DNA of 64,000 nucleotides from Castor canadensis. Lineage: Eukaryota; Chordata; Mammalia; Rodentia; Castoridae. A program made the translations under genes and the position numbers. Shown one piece after another: positions 1 to 9,207 of this stretch (its first letter is position 1; every line of letters begins with the position of its first letter). The notes beneath the pieces were generated by a model. The model saw nothing but the letters and a program-made list of their open reading frames with translations, had not been told where the DNA came from and ran no database searches. Location of the stretch: NCBI RefSeq assembly GCF_047511655.1, contig NC_133395.1:147736318-147800317 (forward strand). The letters are read 5' to 3'.

Positions 1-91
1 AAAATAACCCAACACAAAAAAGGGCTGGTGGAGTGGCTCAAGGTGTAAGGCCTGAGTTCAAGCCCCAGTACTGGAAAAAAAAAAAAGAGAC
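1..91 (+). mobile_element. Dimeric rodent SINE, 3' part, cut by window start
   Basis: The first 90 bases match the junction and right (tRNA-derived) half of the full SINE at 61291-61483, including the box-B-like GAGTTCAAGCCCC stretch and an A-tract at 75-86. The left, 7SL-derived half lies outside the window. Confidence 0.85.
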
Positions 92-177
92 AAAGTTGGT
101 GCCTTATGTCATTGGCCACCTGAGCCTTAGGTGCAGCAAGCACTTCCCTTGATGTTGTAGTTTTACTTATTGAATCT

Positions 178-350
178 AGGAAACAGTGGTTCAGCACGTA
201 CTATACTCCAGGCATTGCTTTAAGTAATGCAGAAATACCAGTTCACTTAATCCTCACAACTCTGAGTTGCACAGAGGCACAAAGAGATCTTGCCCAAGAC
301 ACCACAGCTTTAGCAGGTGGAGGTAGCATTTGGATACAGTCTACTACAAC
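178..350 (-). repeat. MIR-like ancient SINE relic
   Basis: It contains the degenerate signature 'ttaatcctcacaactctga...cacagaggcacaaagagatcttgcccaag...cacagctttagcagg', which is the reverse orientation of the MIR core. It is strongly diverged and boundaries are approximate. Confidence 0.6.
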
Positions 351-1004
351 CAAAGTCTGCTTTTCAATTACATCATAGGCCAGTATGTTCCTACCCTCAC
401 TATGTCAGTTTCATGGTGGATTTTTGTAAAGATGTCTTTCTTTAGGGTCCAACAGGACAAGGGACTGGCTGGGGCCTTCAAAGCTTCCGGAGTAGCTGGG
501 TTGAAGAATGAGTCCCAAGTTGCTTATTAGTTTGATTCTGTGCCCTGGGCTGGCTGTGCAGCCAGATCAAACACAGGAAGGACATGGGTGATGTTGCAAC
601 ATGAATCTTAGCATTGCTGAGATCCTGTTTTCTGGGAAGTCCCCTGGCCTTCTGACAGGCCTTCCAGAGCTTCTGCTTTTGGTGTTGTAGACAGGCACAT
701 CATCAGGCTAAAACCGTACCTTGAAGGATATTTACAGGGTAAAGTCAGCATTCAGCTTCTCCTTTGCCCCACTTCCCACCTACCACACAGCCTGACTGAC
801 TGCTGCCTCAGCCCCTGCTGTCAACTCTGCCTGCTCTTCCATCAGTTTCCCAGGTCCTGTGCACTGCTGCCTTTATCAGCTCCAACGCCTCTTTCCTGAA
901 CAGGAAAAGGTGAATGTTCTCCACCTGTCCACCTGGGACCCTTGGCCACATTTCATAAGTGCTTTATTTCATAAAAGCACTTAATTATTATTTGTCTTAT
1001 TCAC
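351..1004. other. 5' flank, no gene recognised
   Basis: No recognisable repeat, domain or RNA gene. The small frame at 330-530 has no domain and begins in the MIR relic. The segment is ordinary intergenic sequence upstream of the promoter. Confidence 0.5.
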
Positions 1005-1090
1005 AGTACTGTTCCAGACCGTGTACTACCTGGTACATGGCAGGTGCTCAATTAGTATTTCTTGGATAACTGAGTGAATGAAATAATGAA
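1005..1090 (+). repeat. L2-like 3' tail
   Basis: The stretch 'ctggtacatggcaggtgctcaattagtatttcttggataactgagtgaatgaa' resembles the end of LINE-2 copies (consensus of the type catagtaggcgctcaataaat...gaatgaa). It is short and diverged. Confidence 0.5.
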
Positions 1091-1120
1091 GTTCCAAAGC
1101 TAGGATTTTAGAGATTGGGT

Positions 1121-1470
1121 TATTCAGCTTTCCGTTGCTGTAATAAATTGCTTGGACAATTAGCTTAGAAAGAGGAAAGGTTTACTTTGGCTCATAGTTT
1201 TGCAGGTTTCTGCCTACGGTCACTTGGCTCCATTTCTTCTGGGCCTGTGGCCAGTCAGCGCATCTTGGAAGGAGGCTGCTGCTCACCTGATGTCAGGCTT
1301 GGGGAACAGAGAGGAAGAGGAAAGGGCGGTGTCTCAATATCCCCTTCCAGGGCACATCCTCCCATGAAGCCCCACTTCTCAAAGGGTCCACCATCTCCCA
1401 AGACCCTGTCCCCAAGACTTTCACAGGTGGGCCTCTGAGGACATTTTCAGACCACATCCCAGGTCCTCCT
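1121..1470 (+). mobile_element. Solo LTR of MaLR (ERVL-MaLR) type, diverged
   Basis: It has the landmark order of MST/MLT1/ORR-like LTRs: 'gttgctgtaataaattgcttgga', then 'gaggaaaggtttactttggctcatag', then a CTCCCAAGACC block, ending in 'gacattttcagaccacatcc'. No internal retroviral coding sequence adjoins it. It is a decayed, non-coding relic about 1.1 kb upstream of the EEFSEC start codon. Subfamily and exact ends cannot be assigned by eye. Confidence 0.55.
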
Positions 1471-1915
1471 TTCTCATCACACATCCAATTAGTCAGTGTC
1501 CCGTCACTGGGGAATCTTTCTGAGTCTCCAACCCCTTCTCCAAACTCCTGGGACCAAGGTGGTCCCAGAATTCAGAATTTTTCAGATGTCTGAGAGGCAA
1601 TTTAGAGGGCAAACTATTCACCACATGACTCCCTCTGTGGTTTTTGAGCAGCACCTGGTAATGCACCTGCTGGTGTCTCTGCGGTGGAGTTTGGGAGTAA
1701 CCATGATAAGCAGATAGGAGGCTAGAGCCAGGCTCCTCTCAGTTCAGGTCATGGTTTGCTGCCACAAGGTTGTCAGCAAACTTGCTGTTTTCAGAGGCAG
1801 GGGAAGGAACGGGGACAAGGCGAGGGTGGGCAACCTTCACTCCCCCAGCGGTCCCTTCCTCCAATTAGGCCTACCCCCTAGCGTGTCCACCATCTCCCCA
1901 CATAATTGCATGTCC
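1471..1915. other. Unassigned sequence between LTR and CpG island
   Basis: No gene or clear repeat. Base composition changes from ordinary to GC-rich at about 1800-1920, where the promoter island begins. Confidence 0.5.
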
Positions 1916-2184
1916 AAACCATAAGGGAGTCCGCACAGAAACTGTGTCGGCTCTAGAAACGCGGGCCGGCGTGCAATGCTGGGCAGCTGCCCCCGGCCAG
2001 TGGCTGGGCTGGGCTGCCCCTCTTCCCTCAGCACACACAGTTCTCCAGTGCCCGCTAGACGACGTCTCTCCTCCGTCCGTCACCTGTGTGGCCACAGCAG
2101 ACGCTTGGGTGAGCGACCTCTTTGCAGAACCCGTTGGGCGGCGGGGGCCGAGGGGCACCTGCACAGAGGACACGTCTAACTCCC

Positions 2185-2192
2185 GGGGCGGG
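2185..2192 (+). promoter_or_regulatory. Sp1-type GC box
   Basis: Exact GGGGCGGG inside the CpG island, about 390 bp upstream of the EEFSEC ATG. Its function is inferred from the motif only. Confidence 0.4.
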
Positions 2193-2240
2193 AATTCCGT
2201 TCTGGTCCCGTACCGCGGGGTCCGCCATCCCCGTGCACGA

Positions 2241-2248
2241 TGACGTCC
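2241..2248 (+). promoter_or_regulatory. CRE-like half-palindrome
   Basis: TGACGTCC differs from the full CRE (TGACGTCA) only at the last base. It lies in the CpG island, about 340 bp before the start codon. Motif match only. Confidence 0.35.
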
Positions 2249-2481
2249 AGCAGGCGAGCGGGCCGTGCACAAAGTCGGCACTTAGAGAAGCTCGTCGCCA
2301 CGAGTGCAGAAGCGGGTGGGTTGAAGGATCGCTCAAACCCCGGCCCGCGGCGCTTCAGGGGAGGAGGCAGGGGTGCGCAGTGCCGTGGTGGGTGCCGCGT
2401 CCACTGTTGCCCCGGCGTGCAGCCCGGAGGCCCCTGAGCGACGCACCGCTGGCTGCGGGAGCCGCGGGCGGAAGCTTCGGG

Positions 2482-2487
2482 CCGGAA
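2482..2487 (+). promoter_or_regulatory. ETS/GABP core motif near likely transcription start
   Basis: CCGGAA lies 95-100 bp before the EEFSEC ATG. This is a typical position for ETS-family sites in TATA-less housekeeping promoters. Six bases alone are weak evidence. Confidence 0.35.
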
Positions 2488-2501
2488 CGCGCGCGTCCGG
2501 C

Positions 2502-2600
2502 ATGGGTTGCCGGGGGGGGCCGCTTAGCGAGCGGACCGCGACGGCCGGCAGCCCGAGTGGAGCGTTCCAGGCGGCGGCGATATGGCGGGGCGGCGGGTGA
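2502..2600 (+). other. Overlapping upstream ORF (32 codons) in the EEFSEC leader
   Basis: An ATG at 2502 has G at -3 and G at +4, a strong initiation context. It opens a 32-codon frame ending at TGA 2598-2600. The frame differs from EEFSEC and overlaps its start codon by 19 nt. If transcription starts upstream of 2502, scanning ribosomes would meet this ATG first and translation of EEFSEC would depend on leaky scanning. If the start lies downstream, the uORF is not transcribed. The predicted peptide is Arg/Gly/Ala-rich with no domain. Confidence 0.5.
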
Positions 2601-2843
2601 ACGTGAACGTAGGCGTGTTGGGTCACATAGACAGCGGCAAGACGGCGCTGGCGCGGGCGCTGAGCACCACGGCCTCCACCGCCGCCTTCGACAAGCAGCC
2701 GCAGAGCCGCGAGCGCGGCATCACGCTTGACCTGGGCTTCTCTTGCTTCGCGGTGCCGCTACCCGGCGCCGACGAGCCGTTGCTTCAGGTCACGCTGGTC
2801 GACTGCCCCGGGCACGCCTCCCTCATCCGGACCATCATCGGCG
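2582..2843 (+). CDS. EEFSEC: Selenocysteine-specific elongation factor eEFSec, exon 1 (N-terminal GTPase part)
   Basis: eEFSec is the GTPase that carries selenocysteyl-tRNA(Sec) to the ribosome at UGA codons, working with SECIS elements and SECISBP2 in the cytoplasm. This exon encodes residues 1-87 and the first base of codon 88. The start MAGRRVNVNVGVLGHIDSGK matches mammalian eEFSec as I remember it. Visible motifs are the P-loop GHIDSGKT (14-21), switch I RERGITLD with Thr48 (43-50) and the G3 box DCPGH (74-78). The start ATG has G at -3 and G at +4. The reading frame breaks at GGCG/GTGAGC, a consensus donor that splits a glycine codon, as expected before the next conserved part of the domain. 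The linker between the beta-strand after switch I (ending VPLP) and LLQVTLVDCPGH is short, only about five residues (62-66), compared with a longer Pro/Glu-rich linker I recall in the human protein. The rest of the protein, including further GTPase, beta-barrel and C-terminal domains, lies outside the window. Confidence 0.96.
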
Positions 2844-2849
2844 GTGAGC
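2844..2849 (+). other. EEFSEC: Intron 1 splice donor of EEFSEC
   Basis: GTGAGC follows ...ATCATCGGCG. The homologous protein continues Gly-Gly after Ile-Ile, which fits a phase-1 intron splitting the second glycine codon. Reading through the donor gives an Arg/Gly-rich low-complexity tail up to a stop at 3020-3022, unlike any eEFSec sequence. Confidence 0.92.
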
Positions 2850-3010
2850 GCGGGCCGGGGCGGGAGCCGGGCTCGGGACGCGGCGGCCGCCGGCAGGGCC
2901 GGGTGCGAGCTGCGGGCACCGCGTCCGGTCGCAGGGGACGCGCACTGCGCCCCGTGCCGCTCCTGGCCGCCCCGCGGCCCAGCTCGCCCGGGCGCACGGC
3001 CAGCCGCGAG

Positions 3011-3930
3011 GTGCTTTCCTAGAAAAGGACCAGAGCGCTTGTCATGCACGCCGACAAGTGAAGGAAAAGGTCTCAGGAAAGTCGTCCCTCACGTGTCCTG
3101 TGGGCTCCCGGCTCCTGGTCCCCGGCACTGTTCCCAGTTAAAGTTTCAGAAACCCGACACGCGCGCGTGCGTGAGAGAGCGAGCTAGAACTGCACCCGAC
3201 AGGTCAAAGGGCATGACTGTTTTCAGTCCTGGTGAGCACTGCCACAGTGTCCCCCTGGGATGTATCATTTAATTAATTTTTAATTACCGTATGTGGGTAA
3301 TACATAAATACATGCTACTTAGGAGGACATTACAAACAAGGCAAAAGGACTCAGATGAAACCACTGCTAGACCTTTGTGGATTCTTTTTCAAACCCATTT
3401 AACTACACTTTACTATGGACAGGTCTCTAAAACTTGCTTTGTTTTTGGAGAAAATGATACACTAGTATAAGACCCTGGCTGAGAGAGTCTGCTACTCCCT
3501 ACCGATGCAGTGCCTGAGCACTACCTGCCTGTAAGGTTTGTTGCCTTCCCTTGCGTTCCTTTCCAGCAGGATCCTGAGAGCCTACAAGAACAGGTGGCCC
3601 ATGATTGTTGGTTTGGTGGCACGGGGGCCTGATGGGGTCCCAGCTGTAGTGAGGAGTAAGTGCTTTGATCTCTGTTCCTCCCGTACTCCATGCTGCAGGC
3701 AGGTTGGAGTCATTTTCCTGTTTTGTTTTAGCGGAAATGGAAGCTTGAAGAGGTAAGGAAGCTTACTTGCTCCATCTAATGTCTTCTCAGTCCATGTTTC
3801 CATCTTGAGAGGAATACAGGATTGCTGCTCTTTTCCCTTCCCTGTATAATGACATCCTAATAGATTTTAGAGCCTGTACTCTAAGCCAGTCTAAGTTGGC
3901 GGCAGACGGCACAGACTAAAACAATGAGGC
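3011..3930. other. Start of intron 1, no gene or clear repeat
   Basis: The CpG-rich character fades by about 3200, with a short CG/CA-alternating run at 3160-3175. AT-rich sequence at 3265-3475 may be an old LINE or DNA-transposon relic, but I cannot name it. The frame at 3538-3756 has no recognisable domain. Confidence 0.45.
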
Positions 3931-4002
3931 AGCTGGGGTGCAGCTCAGTGATGGAGTGCACCTGCCTAATATGCACAAGGCCTTGGGTTCTATCCCCAAT
4001 AC

Positions 4003-4003
<1 letters not shown>
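3931..4003 (+). mobile_element. ID-like tRNA-derived SINE
   Basis: The sequence 'gctggggtgcagctcagtgatggagtgcacctgcctaatatgcacaaggccttgggttctatccccaatactgg' has box A and box B (GGGTTCTATCCC) in tRNA order. Its 3' tail has become the adjoining GA microsatellite. Confidence 0.8.
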
Positions 4004-4078
<75 letters not shown>

Positions 4079-4091
4079 GAGAGAGAGAGAA
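4004..4091 (+). repeat. (GA)n microsatellite at a SINE tail
   Basis: About 88 bp of nearly pure GA repeats with a few GAAA interruptions at 4069-4091. It directly abuts the 3' end of the ID-like SINE. Open frames here (Arg-Glu and Leu-Ser repeats) are artefacts. Confidence 0.97.
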
Positions 4092-4477
4092 AGGCAAATT
4101 CCTAATCCTTTCTAATACAGAGAGAACCTGACTTAGAATGGTTTGATTTATGATTTTTGACTTTTTGGTGGTGTGAAAGTGACGTAAATTCAGTAGATAA
4201 CTGCTTTGAATTTTTCTGCTGGGCTGGTGATCACATGGTGGGTTCTGGGCTGTCCAGGGCAGCAAGCTGCAGCTCCCAGGCAGTCCTGAGATTGGGAGGG
4301 AAGCGGCTGTGTGTCATGGACTGTGTTGCTCAGCCAGGAAGTCCTGTAGGTTTGGTGTATTAAGTGAACTTTTGACTTGCCATATTTTCAGCTTATGATG
4401 GCTTTCTCGGAACTTGGCCCTGTTGTAAGTCGAGAAGCATCTGGTAACTGCACAGCTGTTTATTGGCTTAGCTTTTG

Positions 4478-4479
<2 letters not shown>
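4092..4479. other. Unassigned intronic sequence
   Basis: No gene or recognisable repeat between the GA microsatellite and the AT/AC microsatellite. Confidence 0.4.

Positions 4480-4558
<79 letters not shown>
4480..4558 (+). repeat. (AT)n-(AC)n compound microsatellite
   Basis: About 22 AT units (4480-4523) run into about 17 AC units (to 4558). The Tyr-Ile and Thr-His frames through it are artefacts. Confidence 0.97.
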
Positions 4559-4561
<3 letters not shown>

Positions 4562-4565
4562 TGTG

Positions 4566-4756
4566 TATATTTGTGGTGCTGGGGTTTGAACGCAGGGCCT
4601 ACACCTTGAGCCACTCCTCAGCCCTTTTTTTGTGAAGGGTTTTTTTGAGATAGGGTCTCATGAACTGTTTCCCCGGGCTGGCTTCAAACCACGATCCTCC
4701 TGATCTCTGCCTCCTTAGTAGCTAGGATTACAGGCACGAGTCACCAGTGCCCGGCT
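4566..4756 (-). mobile_element. Dimeric SINE (7SL half + tRNA half)
   Basis: Read on the minus strand it is the full dimer. The plus strand shows 'gtgctggggtttgaacgcagggcctacaccttgagccac' (tRNA half), then 'gagatagggtctcatgaactg...ggctggcttcaaaccacgatcctcctgatctctgcctcc...aggattacaggcacgagtcaccagtgcccggc' (7SL half). Confidence 0.88.
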
Positions 4757-5280
4757 ATTTCCTGGGATGTTTGCTGCTTTCCAGGAAACCCTGCAAGGAA
4801 CATGGTGGTTACCATTTAACTGCTGAGGAAATGGGGCTTAGGAGAAGCAGGTCCTCAGTGACAGTCCAGGTCTCCCTGCCTTCCAAGCCAGAGTCCTATG
4901 CATGCCTCCCCAGGTTATTCAGTGCCCACCACCCCCTTCCAGTGTGTGCATTTATAGACGTTTTTTGATGCAGCAAGAAGGCTTTGTCGCTAGCCTGCTG
5001 TATATAACCCAAGTGTAAGGCCCAGGTTTAAGCCATAAAACCATAGAAGAGGAGTTTTCTCTTTCTCTTTGAATATTGTTGCCCTTTCTCTTCTCTCACT
5101 TCCTGAGGAGACTGTCCTTGTCTTCTTACTAGGCATTAAAATGTGACCTGAGCACACCGGCGTGGTGCTCAGTCTGCTACCATTCTTCAAGTAGATCAGA
5201 GTCCCACTTTCCTTTCCAGGCGCATGAGAGAGCACGTAGAATTTTTTCTTTTGAAGGGAAGAGTGCTCCTGTGTGAGTGC
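4757..5280. other. Unassigned intronic sequence
   Basis: No gene or clear repeat. Antisense frames in this stretch lack domains. Confidence 0.4.
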
Positions 5281-5405
5281 CCAGGTCCGTGGCCAGGAAC
5301 TTGCATCTGTGTAACAACCCAATGTGGTGGGAGTACTAGTCCTGTTTTTCAGAGGAGGAAACTTCAGCCTGGCAGGTAAAGTACCTTGGGTTGGTGCTAG
5401 AATCC
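5281..5405 (-). repeat. MIR-like relic
   Basis: 'cctgtttttcagaggaggaaacttcagcctggcaggtaaagtacctt' resembles the reverse MIR core (cccattttacagatgaggaaactgaggc...). Weak, boundaries approximate. Confidence 0.4.
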
Positions 5406-5599
5406 ATCCTGGCTATCCCTGAACTGAACCTAGTCAGATGTGCATAATCATGGGCACCCTTGCTTTCTTGAAATGACTCCCAGGCCAAATCCTGGCTTAC
5501 GGACCCATTCTGGGCCCTTCTGGCCTGCCTTCCAGAGCCATGCTTTGTATTCCTTTTATAGCTGCCCATCAGTCTTGGCCCTCTGCTCCAGGACTTCCC

Positions 5600-6046
5600 A
5601 GTGAGTTCTACTGTGCTTGGAGTAATCCAGCCTCCTCCTTATAGCCCGCAGGACCCATGGCCTGCCTCTGCCTTCCTCTGAACCTCTTCAGTGGCTGCTA
5701 CCCTTTGCTCCTGACTTTGTCATGCCGGCCTCCTTTCTACTTAAGTGGGCCAACCTGCTGCTTCCCTCGGGGTCTTTATCTGTTGTTGCCTCTGTGGTGT
5801 GCCTGACTCCTTACCACTTAAGTCTCAGTTCGAATGTCACCTCTTCAGAGAGGCCTCCCCCATATTTTCTCATGTTCTTGTGTTAGTTCCTTGATATCAC
5901 CGTCTGGTGCTTTCTATGTGTACTACTGACTGTCTTGTACTAGAATGCCAGTGCTGTGAGGACAGTGAGCTTGTCTGTCTTATCACCAGTGTTTTCAGTG
6001 CTTGGGCCTGGATCTGGCATGTGGTGGGCACTGAGTAAGTTCTGAA
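5600..6046 (+). repeat. LINE-2 relic
   Basis: Blocks typical of L2 3' ends occur in order: 'ctcagttcgaatgtcacctcttcagagaggcctccc', 'tactagaatgccagtgctgtgaggacagtgagcttgtctgt' and 'ggatctggcatgtggtgggcactgagtaagt'. No reading frame survives. Confidence 0.7.
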
Positions 6047-6288
6047 GGCGTAAAGCCTGTCTTGCAGCTACTGGGCTAGCTGGCTACAGATAGCAGAGAA
6101 CCTTCTTTAAGGGTTATGTACAGAAAGTGACTAGTATGAGGCCTGCCCTGTAATAAGTGCAGTGTGCATTGCTCTTTCTCCTCCCCTCCAGCAGCTTGTT
6201 AGGGAACTGGGGAGGGCCTACTATACTGTGTGCAAAGCAATCTGCTGGAATTCTATGCACACAGAATAAAAGCAGGAATAATTCATTG

Positions 6289-6428
6289 TGGCTGGGTGTG
6301 GTGGCATACACCTGTGGTTCCAGTTACTCAGGAGGCTGGCACAGGAGGATCATTTGAGCCCTGGAGCTCAAGGCCAAGCTGTGCTGGCAACATAGTGAGA
6401 CTGTCACCCCGCCAAAAAAATAAAAAGG
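6289..6428 (+). mobile_element. 7SL-derived (B1/Alu-like) SINE monomer
   Basis: 'ggctgggtgtggtggcatacacctgtggttccagttactcaggaggctggcacaggaggatcatttgagccctggagctcaaggccaagctgtgctggcaacatagtgagactgtc' follows the 7SL-derived consensus, with an A-rich tail at 6413-6428. Confidence 0.88.
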
Positions 6429-7084
6429 GAATGCTGGGTTTTAGGTCCACTGGGGGAAAAAGGGCTCTCCCAGGGGAGGGAACTGCCTGGCATGGCACTG
6501 AGCTTATGTGTGCCATTTTGTTTGCCTAAGATTAGAGCTAACTGCCAGCATGTGGGCATGGCAAGACATCAGCATGGTGTGTGGCAGGAATACATTAGTG
6601 AAGATCCTAGAGAGTGGCTGTGGTGTGGATTTCTCCTAAGGGCTTACAAGCACTTTAGAAGGCTATTGCAGGAGGTTTGTGACATGATCATCTGAGTTGA
6701 GAGAAAGATGAAGATTGCTGGGCAGGGACTCCCTCTGGCAGAGGTGTGGTTTTCTTTAGCCCCACCTGCACCTGTGATCCTTAGGCAACTGATGACTCTT
6801 GTTCCAGGTCCCGGCTCACTGTCAGTAACTCAGACCCCTTATGGGATATATTATCCCTGGAGAAGGAACTTAGAACCAGTATCTGAGTTCAGTATGTCTT
6901 AAGTTAGAGCCAGCTCTGGTTTCACTGTTTCCCAAATACTTTTTGCAAAAAAGAAGGAAAAAATTCGTCCTTAACTTAGAAAATTGGGTTTCACCTCTCT
7001 TGCCCCGTGTGGGTGCAGACAAAGTTAGTGATACTGTGATAGCACTCGGTGTTTCCTTAGTGCCACCCTCAGGATGGGTGGTTT
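6429..7084. other. Unassigned intronic sequence
   Basis: No gene, RNA gene or confident repeat seen. Confidence 0.4.
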
Positions 7085-7245
7085 TTGTTTCATTTTCTTA
7101 ATCCTCACAGCAGTTCTGAGGAGTAAAAGGTGATACTCCTATTTTATAGATGAAAAAGATTGTGTCTCAGAGGGCGGGAGCACAGTTAGTAAGCCTCAGA
7201 GCTAGCTTGGAGCCCAGGTTATATGACTGCACAGCCCCTGGTCTG
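7085..7245 (-). repeat. MIR relic
   Basis: It contains 'ttaatcctcacagcagttctgaggagtaaaaggtgatactcctattttatagatgaaaaag...cacagttagtaagcctcagagctagcttggagcccagg', the reverse MIR core and tRNA-like region in order. Confidence 0.7.
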
Positions 7246-7885
7246 TGAATGAGAAAGGGTGCTTGTCCACTCCCTGGAGTGGTGTTTCAGGGCAGTATTT
7301 TTCTAAATCCATTTTAGAGTATAAATCTTTCAGAGCTAGAATTTAGAAAGGTTCAGTAATGTATGTTTTAGAGACATGGGTGGGGGTGAGGGACTTAGCC
7401 TCATCCTCAATCTAACTGCAGCAGGAAGGAGGAAGCTGAAAAATGCTGGAACCTTGGCTTGGCAATTTATAGTCCTCTGGTGGCTGTGAGGATTAACAGT
7501 GTATTGTCTCCAGGTCTTTTGTTCTGGTTGTTAATGAACAGCAGCTCTTCTGCCAAGATGTGTTGCTTGGGTCTTGCCTCCTGTACCCATGGTGTGAGCG
7601 GCACTTCCTGTGTAGGTTGAACTTCTCTGACGGGAGCTAGCAAGAACTGTGCAGTCTTGTTAAGTCTGGCTCAGGTCACTGTCTATACCCTGGAGAGAGC
7701 ATCTTTTGTAAGGCTAAAGCTGCCTTGCTGTCTCTGTTTCTGACATTCTGTGCTTGTGGTGCTGGTGCAGTGAAAGCTCTTGCCTTTGGTCTGCTCTTTT
7801 GAGGAGTGTACCTTAAGTCTCTCCACATTTGGACTGGATGATGCCATTGAACTCATGTGCGTGAGTGAATTTGTGTCTTCAGCCA
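7246..7885. other. Unassigned intronic sequence
   Basis: Nothing recognisable as gene or repeat. Confidence 0.4.
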
Positions 7886-7980
7886 GGTTTTATTTCTTTT
7901 GACATAGAGTCTTGTGTGGCCAGGCTGGTTTTGAACTCATGCTTCTCCTGCCTCAGCCTCTTGAGTCCAACCAGATGTTA
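7886..7980 (-). mobile_element. B1-like SINE fragment
   Basis: 'tttgacatagagtcttgtgtggccaggctggttttgaactcatgcttctcctgcctcagcctcttgagtcc' is the reverse complement of a 7SL-type SINE left portion; its distal part is lost. Confidence 0.7.
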
Positions 7981-9189
7981 TATGCTACCCTTAGGCATCT
8001 GTACATATGCCCAGAAAGGTGCATGGCACAAGCAGAGATAACAAGTGGGGACTTGGACACACAGGTCTTGGCAGCCAGGAGGAATTGGGTGTTATTCTAA
8101 TGCAAAAGCAAACAAAAAAACCATGCTTAATTTTCTTTGCCCTTACTCTTTTTATGTGAGTCTGTATAGGAATACATTATGTTAAATTGTGGTAATTATA
8201 TATATATTTGTCCTAAGATATTGAGGCATATTTAAAAGAGTAGTTATAAGGAGAAGTGTTCCTTTCACCTCAGTGTTTTTAGCTCTTAGTATCGCCAGTT
8301 CCTCTGTGCCCACCTGGTGAGAGCTGCCTGTTATTTTCTCTTCATTAAAAGGCACAAACCATAACTGGAAGGTTGTACCCTCTAGTACTACTACTGCAGC
8401 GTCTTCTACCACTGGGTGATACAGGGTGGATACTGGAGTCACCTGCCTCATTTGCTCCAAAGCATCTCCTGTCCGGGAGGAAGTCTGCCTGGTACAAAGT
8501 GTGCCTCTATTTTAGTACAAGTACTTCTGTTTTTTCCACCACCTTATGGTTCTCTGACTCCACATGTTCTCTTTCCAAGCTGGAGTGCCTTTTGTTGGCT
8601 TTAGAAAACCTGAGTTGAGTTTTGTCTGCACCACTTTCTCTTGGTGCTGAACAGCAGGTGCCTTTGCTTTGGTTTGGGTGACAGTGTAGGAGTAGTGCAA
8701 CATCAGAGATGTGGTCCTGAGTTTAAATTAGTGCAGAATATTTGAGCAGGAACCAACAGAAAAGAAAAATGGAAGTAGGTAGTCATATTTCATCCCGTTG
8801 GGGTACATTTTTCTTTTCATGGGGCTTGCCCTTGAGAATAAAACATATCAAATGTTAAATCAAAGAATATTTTTGTAGTCATGCTACGAATAGAAAATAA
8901 TGCAAAGAGTTTGCCTTCTCGAGGCAAATATTTTGCTGGAAGGTTATAATCAAAGTCAGAAGGAAATCATAGCCACAGCTTTTGGTAAAGCTGTAATCAT
9001 TTAAAATTAATTGCTTTTAAAGTTTATACTGAGCATCTCCTTTGTTTTCTATCAGCATGTCTGTTGGGTTTTTCTTCAAAATCACACCACTCAGGTTAGA
9101 ATAAAATTTGGGCAGGCATCCCATAAATTAAGCCCTAAGACATATTCCCTTCTCTCTCATTCTTTTATTTGATGGCGCCTCAGCCACGC
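7981..9189. other. Non-repetitive intronic stretch, AT-rich in its second half
   Basis: No gene. The 8810-9060 part is AT-rich and carries no repeat I know. It has several TAAT and TTTAAA motifs and could be conserved non-coding DNA, but this is untested. Confidence 0.4.
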
Positions 9190-9207
9190 GGGGGGGGGGG
9201 GGGGGGG
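9190..9207 (+). repeat. Uninterrupted 18-G homopolymer
   Basis: Eighteen consecutive G residues follow CAGCCACGC. Long G runs are rare, prone to length change and to sequencing error. Confidence 0.9.

Larger units (their letters stand above)
1920..3010. promoter_or_regulatory. EEFSEC: CpG island promoter of EEFSEC
   Basis: About 1.1 kb is dense in CpG dinucleotides and G+C compared with the CpG-poor flanks, and it contains exon 1. No TATA box is visible near the expected start of transcription, so a dispersed housekeeping-type start is likely. Visible elements include a GC box GGGGCGGG at 2185-2192, a CRE-like TGACGTCC at 2241-2248 and an ETS-core CCGGAA at 2482-2487. The core motifs are short and could be chance matches. 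The transcription start site itself cannot be read from the sequence. Confidence 0.85.

Noticed and set aside
2122..2730. 202-codon plus-strand frame over the promoter and exon 1, and a 136-codon antisense frame at 1871-2281
   Set aside because: Both lie in the CpG island where stop codons are rare. They are Arg/Gly/Ala/Pro-rich, show no domain, and the 202-codon frame conflicts with the clear EEFSEC frame.
2844..3022. Open extension of the EEFSEC frame beyond the splice donor
   Set aside because: The extra 60 or so codons are GC-driven low-complexity sequence unlike eEFSec, and a consensus GTGAGC donor splits the expected codon.
3924..4589. Frames encoding Arg-Glu, Leu-Ser, Tyr-Ile and Thr-His repeats
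   Set aside because: These are microsatellite translations.
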